Under the pieces are notes generated by a model, which was not told the DNA's origin, did not search any database, and saw only the letters and a program-made list of their open reading frames with translations. DNA of 5,536 bases. Origin: Deltaproteobacteria bacterium. Its GTDB lineage: Bacteria; Desulfobacterota; Desulfobacteria; Desulfobacterales; Desulfobacteraceae. Shown here in pieces: positions 1-5,536 of this stretch (positions are counted from its first letter, which is position 1; each line of letters opens with the position of its first letter). Location of the stretch: assembly GCA_019314105.1 (NCBI GenBank), contig JAFCZY010000150.1:1-5536 (forward strand). Direction: 5' to 3'. The position numbers and the translations under genes are program-made.

Positions 1-787
1 CCATGACGAGACTCTGCCTGAAAAAATTGCCAGTGCCATTGAGCATAAAGGATTTTCACTTATTGAAACCCTTGGCATGTGCACGGGTCGATATACCAAA
101 AAAAATCAGCTGACTCCCAAAGCCCTTGATCAGATGGTGATTGATCTTCCTTCCAAAGGCGGTCTTATCGAAAAAAATCAACGGCCCGAATACGGTGAAC
201 GATACAGAGCGCTTGCCAGAGAAAAAATGATTTTCCCTGAAGCGATTACCATAGAAAAGCAGATCGATCTTAAAAATTACCGGGAGCAGGAGGTGGTTAT
301 CCTGGGCAGTGCGGGTATGCGGATTGTAACAGCCGGTGATCTTGTCTGTTATGCAGGCCTTTGCGCAGGCATGAACGTATCCATGAAAAATGATTATAAT
401 ATCACGGTTCTCAGAGGGCAATCGGTAAGTGAAATTTTAATTTCACCTGAAAAAATAGGCTATCCCGGCATTAAATCTCCTTCAGTTGTTCTGGCATTGA
501 GTGATGAAGGTGTTCAACGAAAGAAAAAAATATTTTCCACCCTTAAACCAGACACTTTTGTTTTAAAAGAAAAAAGTGTTGCTTTGCCTGAAACCCGTGC
601 AAATGTTGTTGAAATCGATTTCCGGAAACTTAAAATTAAAAAGCAGGACTGGGCTTTGGCATCTCTTGGCATTATGGCAAAAGAAGAAAAAGCGATAAAC
701 AAAACAATGCTGAAACATGCGTTAAAGTCCCGTTTCAGTGAGAAACTCTATCAGATTGCAATGGAAACCATTGAAAAAACAATTTAA
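1..787 (+). CDS. 2-oxoacid:ferredoxin oxidoreductase, fused beta (C-terminal part) and gamma domains; 5' end outside window
   Basis: The reading frame is open from base 2 and gives 261 visible residues; the ATG at 77 is internal, because coding similarity continues upstream of it. Visible residues 1-45 look like the end of the TPP-binding beta subunit: a helix 'KIASAIEHKGFSLIETLG' followed by Cys27, matching the conserved region where KorB/PorB proteins carry a cysteine. Residues about 97-200 look like the gamma (POR/KOR catalytic gamma) domain, with 'VILGSAGMRIVTAG', then 'VLRGQSVSEILIS' and 'LALSDEG', equivalent to the GxGGQG, RGG and D-rich stretches of that family. Such enzymes oxidatively decarboxylate a 2-oxoacid with CoA, giving acyl-CoA, CO2 and reduced ferredoxin in the cytoplasm, or run in reverse for CO2 fixation. 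The glycine motif is less canonical (GSAGM rather than GGQG). An alpha subunit gene is probably upstream. The substrate (2-oxoglutarate or another 2-oxoacid) cannot be told from this fragment. Confidence 0.85.
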   Translation, partial: HDETLPEKIASAIEHKGFSLIETLGMCTGRYTKKNQLTPKALDQMVIDLPSKGGLIEKNQRPEYGERYRALAREKMIFPEAITIEKQIDLKNYREQEVVILGSAGMRIVTAGDLVCYAGLCAGMNVSMKNDYNITVLRGQSVSEILISPEKIGYPGIKSPSVVLALSDEGVQRKKKIFSTLKPDTFVLKEKSVALPETRANVVEIDFRKLKIKKQDWALASLGIMAKEEKAINKTMLKHALKSRFSEKLYQIAMETIEKTI

Positions 788-825
788 AATTTAACGTCTC
801 CATCACACCCTATCTATAATGAATC

Positions 826-861
826 AAAAAGGACCTTGTAAATCATCACAAGGCCCTTTTT
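826..861. terminator. Bidirectional intrinsic terminator between convergent genes
   Basis: The arms AAAAAGGACCTTGT (826-839) and ACAAGGCCCTTTTT (848-861) pair over 14 positions with one A/C mismatch, around an 8-base loop. The A-rich left arm and T-rich right arm supply a U tract on either strand. It lies 39 bases after the stop of the plus-strand oxidoreductase and 22 bases beyond the stop of the minus-strand glutamate-synthase-like gene, so it probably ends both transcripts. Confidence 0.85.
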
Positions 862-882
862 ATAGTTAAATAAATATCTTTT

Positions 883-2541
883 TTACGCGTTCAATATCTT
901 TTTTGCACTTTCGTTGTTTACATCAGACACATGTGGAATCCCCGTTTCAACTGCTGTTTCCCGATTGCCTGAAAAAATTTCCTGGCGTGTGATTTGATTC
1001 AGAGAAAATTTTCTTGCACCAGCCATAAGCTGCTGTAACCCACACCCCAACTTATCTGCCAGCGTATAAAAGGCAATAGCCCCATACGGAATCTTCTTCA
1101 TTTCATCCTTACCAATTTTCTTTTCAAGATCATGGTATCCCACGAAAATTTCATCCGCAGTTTTTCCCACTTCCAGAACTGTTTTCGGCAATTCATTCCA
1201 GTTGCCATTGACTGCCGCCCGTTGCTCAGGATTGATGGCGCCCTCAATGTTGGCGCCTAAAAATCCCGGGATCATAATGGCTCTTCCCATACAAATCAGT
1301 TTTGTATAAGGAGCCCCTAAGGCCAATGCTTTAAAAATATGGTCTTCAAGGGCGAATCCACCGGCAAAAGACATATCCACAACATTTCTTCCTTTTGCTG
1401 ATAAAATACTAGCATATTCATGGGCTTTTGAATGAAGATTAATGGAGGGGACGCCCCAACTTTGCATCATATTCCACGGACTCATGCCTGTCCCCCCGCC
1501 GGAACCGTCAATGGTTAACAGATCAAGGTTTGCATCTGTGGCAAATTTAATGGCCATTGCCAGCTCTTCCATGCCGTAAGAACCCGTTTTCAAGGTAATT
1601 CTCTCAAACCCGATACCACGGAGATATTCCACGGAATCCATGAAATCTTTCTGAACCTCGGTGACCGTATCCAGATGGGTGCCCCCCAGACGACTGTGTC
1701 GGGCAAAAGACTTGATTGCGCCCTGCTCAAATCCCTGCTGAACTTCAGGCAAAGACGGATCCGGATCAACCACATATCCTCGTTTTTTCAGGAACATTGC
1801 ATATTCAAGGCTTCTGACCTGTATCTCACCACCAATATTTTTGGCACCCTGTCCCCATTTTAATTCAATAATACACTTGTCCCCATATTTATCCACAACA
1901 TATTCAGCCACGCCATTGCGAGTATCTTCAACATTTAACTGGACAATGATAGCGCCGTAACCGTCAAAATACCGTGAATACGTGTCTATCCTCCGGTCAA
2001 GCTCAGGGGCTTTAACGATCTTACCTTTTTTATCTGTCTGTGGGCCAATTTCAGAATTTTTATCCACCCCCACCACATTCTCACCGATTACCACGGGGAT
2101 ACCGATCAATGCACCACCAATAGCAAAGGAATCCCAATATTTTTCTGCGATCAGAGTTGACCCCAAAGCACCTGTCATCAAGGGCATGCGGATTTTTGTT
2201 TTCACCTTGGTCCCAAACTCAGTCTCAAGGTTAACATTCGGGAAAACACAGTCATCCGGGTTGTTGGTCAACCCTTGTGAAAGCCCGGCAGAACCATATG
2301 CATAGCCTTGAATTCTCAAGGAATTATAGGATACGCCCACATGGCTGGTATTATTTGCACCAGCAGTTATCAGGCCATAACTTCTCGGATATAATAATTT
2401 TCTTCCCACCATGCTGGACAGCCATGTTTCGCACTTCCCATTACAATCGGCGCGACATAAGGTACAAAGACTTGATTCACAGGCATTTCCTCTGTTTTTG
2501 GTTCCCAGGGCATCATTTCCTTTTGAAAATCTCATTTCCAT
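883..2541 (-). CDS. FMN-binding glutamate synthase family protein (GltB central-domain type) with N-terminal Cys cluster
   Basis: A 552-residue cytoplasmic protein. Residues about 110-470 match the FMN-binding synthase (TIM-barrel) domain of glutamate synthase: 'LKWGQGAKNIGGEI' (227-240), 'TIDGSGGGTGMSP' (343-355), a 'DMSFAGGF' strand (389-396) and 'KLICMGRAIM' (414-423), typical of FMN phosphate binding. It lacks both the N-terminal glutaminase domain and the C-terminal GXGXG domain of bacterial GltB, so it resembles the short archaeal-type or 'glutamate synthase-related' proteins. Cysteines 21, 26, 29, 33 and 37 form a compact cluster that could hold an Fe-S centre. The [3Fe-4S] cysteine motif that normally follows the barrel in GltB is not seen. 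The start at 2541 is preceded by AAGGA with a 9-base spacer; Met3 is an alternative. No amidotransferase or NADPH subunit gene lies beside it. The family call is firm; the reaction (glutamate synthesis or another FMN reaction) is not established. Confidence 0.88.
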   Translation of the reverse strand: MEMRFSKGNDALGTKNRGNACESSLCTLCRADCNGKCETWLSSMVGRKLLYPRSYGLITAGANNTSHVGVSYNSLRIQGYAYGSAGLSQGLTNNPDDCVFPNVNLETEFGTKVKTKIRMPLMTGALGSTLIAEKYWDSFAIGGALIGIPVVIGENVVGVDKNSEIGPQTDKKGKIVKAPELDRRIDTYSRYFDGYGAIIVQLNVEDTRNGVAEYVVDKYGDKCIIELKWGQGAKNIGGEIQVRSLEYAMFLKKRGYVVDPDPSLPEVQQGFEQGAIKSFARHSRLGGTHLDTVTEVQKDFMDSVEYLRGIGFERITLKTGSYGMEELAMAIKFATDANLDLLTIDGSGGGTGMSPWNMMQSWGVPSINLHSKAHEYASILSAKGRNVVDMSFAGGFALEDHIFKALALGAPYTKLICMGRAIMIPGFLGANIEGAINPEQRAAVNGNWNELPKTVLEVGKTADEIFVGYHDLEKKIGKDEMKKIPYGAIAFYTLADKLGCGLQQLMAGARKFSLNQITRQEIFSGNRETAVETGIPHVSDVNNESAKKILNA

Positions 2542-2610
2542 AATTTTATTTCCTTTTTAAATATTTATTATTTTTTTGCCATTTCCTCATTGAAATGATT
2601 TTCTGAAAAC

Positions 2611-2655
2611 AAAAAAAGGCATCTTTCCCAGTTAAACACTGGAACAGACACCTTT
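2611..2655 (-). terminator. Strong terminator-like hairpin in the leader of the glutamate-synthase-like gene (attenuator, sRNA terminator or REP-type palindrome)
   Basis: Read on the minus strand, 2655-2638 pairs with 2632-2615 around a 5-base loop (GTTTA), with one bulged G on each side, and runs into seven T (2617-2611). Two of the pairs, 2649/2621 and 2650/2620, are G-U wobbles in minus-strand RNA but A/C mismatches in plus-strand RNA, and the plus side lacks a good U tract, so the fold favours minus-strand transcription. It sits about 70 bases upstream of the gene start and about 55 bases downstream of a candidate promoter. No upstream gene on that strand needs a terminator here. I recognise no named riboswitch. 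Confidence 0.6.
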
Positions 2656-2715
2656 GTCATAGAAAAACCCATTTTCACGCCATTGTAAAAATAGATCAAA
2701 TTAAATTCACCCCAA

Positions 2716-2744
2716 AACGTATCTTGCGAAGAGTGAAATGTCAA
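2716..2744 (-). promoter_or_regulatory. Candidate sigma70-type promoter for the glutamate-synthase-like gene
   Basis: On the minus strand a perfect TTGACA (2744-2739) is followed after 17 bases by TACGTT (2721-2716), a weak -10 match (3 of 6). Transcription would begin near 2711-2708, giving a leader of about 170 bases that contains the hairpin at 2655-2611. Confidence 0.4.
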
Positions 2745-2774
2745 CGAAATTTATTTTATACAATTTGTCAGTAC

Positions 2775-2817
2775 GGCATATTTCTTGACAATTTACTGCA
2801 ATAAAAGTAAATATGCC
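2775..2817. repeat. Nested inverted repeats over the surE promoter, operator-like
   Basis: Two overlapping dyads are visible. GGCATATTT (2775-2783) is the exact reverse complement of AAATATGCC (2809-2817). Inside it, ATTTACT (2791-2797) is the exact reverse complement of AGTAAAT (2806-2812). The two right arms share bases, so as RNA they would be alternative folds; as DNA the inner dyad fills the spacer of the candidate promoter, where a repressor could act. There is no U tract, so a terminator is unlikely. Confidence 0.45.
2785..2813 (+). promoter_or_regulatory. Candidate sigma70-type promoter for surE
   Basis: A perfect TTGACA at 2785-2790 is followed after 17 bases by TAAATA (2808-2813), a weak -10 match (3 of 6). 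The predicted start of transcription lies near 2820, leaving about a 40-base leader before the surE ATG at 2859. Confidence 0.4.
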
Positions 2818-2858
2818 ATTAAATTTTAGAGACTTAAAAAAACTGGGAACTTCTTAAA

Positions 2859-3611
2859 ATGAAAATCTTTCTGACGAACGATGATGGATATAATGCGCCG
2901 GGAATTCAAATATTATATGAAACCCTTCGACCTCATCATGACATTCTTCTGGTCGCCCCAGATAGAGAGAAAAGTGCTGTGGGACACGGTATTACCCTTA
3001 ACGACCCCATCAGAATGACTAAAATAAACCTAACGGGTGGAGGCGAGGGATATGCGGTTTCAGGCACTCCGGCAGACTGTATTAAGCTGGGTCTGTTTAA
3101 ACTTTGTACCACACCCCCTGATCTGGTTATTTCCGGAATCAACCCGGGCAGTAATACCGGGGTCAATATCAACTATTCGGGTACGGTGGGAGGTGCCAGG
3201 GAAGCGGCATTAAATGGGTTGTTGAGCATGGCTGTCTCAATAAAACAAGGGGAAACCATCGATTTTCAGGGTATGGCCCAATTTATAAGTGATCGAGTAA
3301 ATAAACTATATGATTATGGTCTTCCCGTCGGCACATTTTTAAACATTAATGCGCCGGATATACCATTGGATGAGGTTCGCGGCATCAAAATCACCCGACA
3401 AGCCTCTAATAATATTTCACGACAATTTGAAAACCGTATTGATCCAAAAGGCAGGTCTTATTACTGGTATAGCCGCGTAAATCAAGTGGATAGTGACCCC
3501 GATACAGATATCAATACACTCTCGCAAAATTATATTTCCATCACTCCAATTCAATGCGATATCACAGATTATAAAACAATGACGGGGATGGAATCATTCC
3601 AATTTTCTTAA
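2859..3611 (+). CDS. surE: 5'/3'-nucleotidase SurE
   Basis: A 250-residue protein, full length for SurE. It removes phosphate from nucleoside 5'- and 3'-monophosphates, and in some species acts on short polyphosphate, in the cytoplasm. The metal site of the family is complete: N7-D8-D9-G10 with acidic residues D8 and D9, S39 in 'APDREKSAVGHG' (33-44), and N95 in 'SGINPGSNTG' (92-101). The hallmark 'YSGTVGGAREAAL' follows at 106-118, and the C-terminal stretch 'YISITPIQCDITD' has the usual SurE ending. The start is set by MKIFLTNDDG at the very N terminus; the ribosome site is weak (GGGA at 2845-2848, 10-base spacer). In many proteobacteria surE sits with pcm, nlpD and rpoS, but here it stands alone, with its own candidate promoter and divergent from the glutamate-synthase-like gene. 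Confidence 0.96.
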   Translation: MKIFLTNDDGYNAPGIQILYETLRPHHDILLVAPDREKSAVGHGITLNDPIRMTKINLTGGGEGYAVSGTPADCIKLGLFKLCTTPPDLVISGINPGSNTGVNINYSGTVGGAREAALNGLLSMAVSIKQGETIDFQGMAQFISDRVNKLYDYGLPVGTFLNINAPDIPLDEVRGIKITRQASNNISRQFENRIDPKGRSYYWYSRVNQVDSDPDTDINTLSQNYISITPIQCDITDYKTMTGMESFQFS

Positions 3612-3669
3612 AAATTTGATTTAATAATTAATTTGTTTTACACCAAGATATGTTGTAAATTGATTTTAC

Positions 3670-3675
3670 TATAAT
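3670..3675 (+). promoter_or_regulatory. Possible -10 element upstream of the sensor kinase
   Basis: A perfect TATAAT occurs 80 bases before the kinase start, but no acceptable -35 is found 16 to 18 bases upstream and there is no extended TG. If it is real, it probably needs an activator or another sigma contact. A small dyad GTAAA/TTTAC (3655-3659 and 3665-3669) lies just before it. Confidence 0.25.
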
Positions 3676-3677
3676 TG

Positions 3678-3709
3678 ACCAGAATATTAAACGTATTCTG
3701 GTGATTTTA
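3678..3709 (+). terminator. Perfect 9-bp hairpin after surE (terminator, or operator for the kinase)
   Basis: ACCAGAATA (3678-3686) and TATTCTGGT (3694-3702) are exact reverse complements around a 7-base loop, followed by GATTTTAT. The T stretch is short and interrupted, so termination of surE would be moderate. It also begins two bases after the TATAAT at 3670-3675, so an operator role for the kinase gene is an alternative. Confidence 0.4.
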
Positions 3710-3728
3710 TGGTTTGAGGGAGAGGACT

Positions 3729-3758
3729 ATGACAAGCATGATGAACTTTAGAAAATGA
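3729..3758 (+). CDS. Nine-codon micro-ORF (MTSMMNFRK) coupled to the sensor kinase start
   Basis: ATG at 3729 is preceded by GAGGGAGAGG (3716-3725), the strongest Shine-Dalgarno-like sequence in this part of the window; its GGAG core lies 6 bases from the ATG. The frame runs nine codons and stops with TGA at 3756-3758, overlapping the kinase ATG (3755-3757) as ATGA. The kinase start itself has no Shine-Dalgarno sequence, so ribosomes finishing this peptide probably restart on the kinase. The peptide may have no function of its own. Homology cannot be judged at this length. Confidence 0.45.
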   Translation: MTSMMNFRK

Positions 3759-5320
3759 AAAAATATTTATCGTATTTTTTTGTTCTGATTTTATTTTTCA
3801 TGGCTACTTTTTCTCAAGCTGTCTGTGATGATAAGATTCCTGCTATCAGGGTTGGGGTCTATGAAAATATTCCCAAGATTTTTACAAATGAAGAGGGTAT
3901 CGTTACCGGATTCTGGCCCGACCTTATCAAATACATTTCCGCACAAGAGAACTGGCAGATTAAGTGGGTTTCAGGGACATGGGCGCAATGCCTTGAAAGA
4001 TTGAAAACCGGTGAAATTAATATTCTGCCCGATACCGGATGGACAGAACCCCGAAGCCGGGAATATGCTTTTTCCAATGAACCCGTATTGGGAAGCTGGT
4101 CAAGGCTTTATGTTACAAAAAATTCCAAGATTAATTCCATCATCGACTTGAATGGCAAAACAATCGCAGGACTAAAAGGAAGCTGCAATCTGGAAGGTCC
4201 GGAAGGACTAAGGCAGATCCTTTATAAGTTTAACCTTGACGCCACCATCAAAGAAATGGAGATCTACGAACAGGTCTTTGAAGCACTACAGGAAGGAAAG
4301 ATTGATGCGGGTATTACCAATAAAGATTTTGGCAACCTGCATGAAAGTGATTATGCGATCGAAAGGACATCCATCATTTTTCAACCCGCAAGGTTACAGT
4401 TTGCTTTTACAAGAAATGCTGACATGACACCATTTCTTATTGAAAGAATCGACGCCCATATGAAACGCTTAAAAGGAGACGAAAACTCCATTTACTATCA
4501 AGCTTTAGACCAATACATTGGGGGCAAACCCGTTGAAACTTTTATCAAAATTATTCCTGAATGGATAAAAATGATTTTTGCCGTTGGTTGTGGGGTAATC
4601 CTTTTTCTTGCAGCAGTTGGAATTGCCTCCAGAATACAGGTACGGCGACGAACTTTTGAATTGCAGAAAAGTGAGGAAAAATACCGTACCCTTGCTGATG
4701 AATGTCCAATTTCAATTATGTCGTTTAACCACAAAGGCATAGTGACTTTTGTGAACAAATGGCATTTGAAGACTTTTGCAAAACTGAAGCATGGACCTGA
4801 GTTCTTTAAAGGAAAAAAAATAACCGAACTGCCAGGCCTTGCCCGGACCAAGGTGATTTCAGACCTTGGAAAAGTCTTGGAAGGCAAATCTGTATTTTTA
4901 GAAGACGTTTATTTTCCCGAGTTCACAGGTGGTCACTCCGGATACCAAAACATAAAAGCAGTCCCAGTCTACAAAGAAGGAAAAATTGTAGGTGGTATTC
5001 TGATCAGAGAAGATATTACCAAACGTAAAAAACTCGAAGCCCAACTCCAGCAAGCCCAAAAAATGGAAGCCATCGGCACATTAGCCGGTGGGATTGCTCA
5101 TGATTTCAATAATATCCTTTTCCCCATAATAGGGTATGCCGATATGTTATTAATGGAAATTTCTGAAGACAGCCCCTTCCGGGACAGTCTAAATAAAATT
5201 AATACCAGTGCCTTGAGAGCCAAGGATTTGGTGAGGCAGATCCTCTCCTTTGCCCGTCAGGAACCAAATGAGCCCATCCTGATGAAACTGTCCGGACCGG
5301 GACAGAACGAATCTTATTGA
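3755..5320 (+). CDS. Membrane sensor histidine kinase with periplasmic SBP_bac_3-type domain, truncated after HisKA (ATPase domain missing)
   Basis: A 521-residue protein. Residues 1-22 form a signal peptide (KK, a hydrophobic core, then a possible cut after SQA). Residues about 30-257 look like an extracytoplasmic solute-binding domain of family 3 ('IRVGVYENIPKIFTNEEG', 'GFWPDLIKYI', 'LKTGEINILPD', 'LNGKTIAGLKGS'), which would sense an amino-acid-like or other small ligand in the periplasm. A TM helix lies at about 273-291, a PAS domain at about 306-426, then HisKA with the H-box 'GTLAGGIAHDFNNIL' and phospho-acceptor His449. After 'QILSFARQEPNEPILMKL' (ending at residue 512) the protein runs into nine unrelated residues and stops. 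HATPase_c, with its N, G1, F and G2 boxes, is absent, and a receiver domain follows in another frame. As it stands the protein cannot bind ATP or autophosphorylate; it could be an inactivated hybrid kinase or a sensor acting with a partner. An in-frame TAG at 3749-3751 rules out an earlier start. Confidence 0.85.
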   Translation: MKKYLSYFFVLILFFMATFSQAVCDDKIPAIRVGVYENIPKIFTNEEGIVTGFWPDLIKYISAQENWQIKWVSGTWAQCLERLKTGEINILPDTGWTEPRSREYAFSNEPVLGSWSRLYVTKNSKINSIIDLNGKTIAGLKGSCNLEGPEGLRQILYKFNLDATIKEMEIYEQVFEALQEGKIDAGITNKDFGNLHESDYAIERTSIIFQPARLQFAFTRNADMTPFLIERIDAHMKRLKGDENSIYYQALDQYIGGKPVETFIKIIPEWIKMIFAVGCGVILFLAAVGIASRIQVRRRTFELQKSEEKYRTLADECPISIMSFNHKGIVTFVNKWHLKTFAKLKHGPEFFKGKKITELPGLARTKVISDLGKVLEGKSVFLEDVYFPEFTGGHSGYQNIKAVPVYKEGKIVGGILIREDITKRKKLEAQLQQAQKMEAIGTLAGGIAHDFNNILFPIIGYADMLLMEISEDSPFRDSLNKINTSALRAKDLVRQILSFARQEPNEPILMKLSGPGQNESY

Positions 5321-5536
5321 TAGATGATGAAGCGGCCATCATTGCAATGGAAAAGCAGGTGATGGAGCATTTGGGATATCAGGTGACTTCACGTACCAGC
5401 AGTCTTGAAGCCCTTGAAGCGTTTCGTGCCAATCCCAATAAATTTGATCTGGTCATCACTGATCTGGCAATGCCCAACATGCCGGGGGATAAATTGGCCG
5501 TTGAGTTGATAAAAATACGTTCTGATATTCCTATCC
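5302..5536 (+). CDS. Response-regulator receiver domain, displaced 3' part of the broken hybrid kinase; runs off the window
   Basis: In a frame different from the kinase, open since 5272, the sequence reads 'TGTERILLIDDEAAI' and continues to the window end. It is a CheY-like receiver domain: the acidic pair is at 5323-5328 (Asp-Asp of LLIDDE), and the phospho-acceptor Asp of 'LVITDLAMPNMPG' is at 5461-5463. The conserved Thr/Ser and Lys would lie beyond the window. 'TGTERILLIDDE' is how receiver domains at the end of hybrid kinases usually begin, directly after HATPase_c, so this is most likely the tail of the same ancestral gene. No convincing independent start or ribosome site is visible (TTG 5317 and ATG 5353 would remove part of the domain), so it is probably untranslated or reached only by frameshifting. 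It can be read as part of a pseudogene. Confidence 0.65.

Noticed and set aside
1982..2305. A 107-codon plus-strand open frame opposite the glutamate-synthase-like gene.
   Set aside because: It lies fully antisense to a clearly conserved gene, its translation has no recognisable motif, and it has the look of a shadow frame.
2568..2672. A 34-codon minus-strand frame between the leader hairpin and the glutamate-synthase-like gene, ending in tandem TAA.
   Set aside because: It has no ribosome binding site before either possible ATG, and its codons run through the hairpin and U tract, which explain the sequence better. A leader peptide remains a remote possibility.
2841..2849. AACTGGGAA before surE repeats a piece of the leader hairpin (2633-2625, opposite strand).
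   Set aside because: Nine bases in AT-rich DNA about 200 bases apart is weak, and no longer match extends from it.
2542..2858. Known riboswitch classes (cobalamin, SAM, c-di-GMP, glutamine, T-box) in the divergent intergenic region.
   Set aside because: I looked for their conserved core sequences on both strands and found none that fit.
5272..5320. Programmed frameshifting joining HisKA to the receiver domain.
   Set aside because: No slippery heptamer or downstream stem is evident, and a frameshift would still not restore the missing ATPase domain.

Overview
The window is AT-rich bacterial DNA, probably from a strictly anaerobic, sulfate-reducing type organism (Desulfobacterota, near Desulfobacteraceae). 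The grounds are gene content: a ferredoxin-dependent 2-oxoacid oxidoreductase with beta and gamma parts fused, a stand-alone FMN-binding glutamate-synthase-family protein, and a large periplasmic-sensor hybrid kinase. This taxonomic call is inference; no rRNA or marker gene is present.

Layout: (1) 1-787, plus strand: the 3' end of a 2-oxoacid:ferredoxin oxidoreductase gene. (2) 826-861: a hairpin terminator that can serve both converging genes. (3) 883-2541, minus strand: an FMN-binding glutamate synthase family protein with an N-terminal cysteine cluster. (4) 2542-2858: a 317-base divergent intergenic region with a promoter-like site for each flanking gene, a long terminator-like hairpin in the leader of the minus-strand gene, and nested palindromes over the plus-strand promoter. 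(5) 2859-3611, plus strand: surE, a 5'/3'-nucleotidase. (6) 3612-3754: an intergenic stretch with a 9-bp perfect hairpin and a nine-codon micro-ORF with a strong ribosome binding site. The micro-ORF stop overlaps the next start as ATGA. (7) 3755-5320, plus strand: a membrane sensor histidine kinase (signal peptide, SBP_bac_3-type domain, TM helix, PAS, HisKA) that ends directly after HisKA. (8) about 5296 to the window end: a receiver domain in a different frame.

The genes do not form one operon. The first two converge, the second and third diverge, and the kinase is separated from surE by a candidate terminator. The most notable points are the kinase gene, which appears to have lost its whole ATPase domain with a frame change at the junction; the micro-ORF that probably drives kinase translation; and the strand-asymmetric hairpin upstream of the glutamate-synthase-like gene, which may be an attenuator, a small-RNA terminator or a REP-type repeat. 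I saw no clear CRISPR array, tRNA, rRNA or transposase gene.
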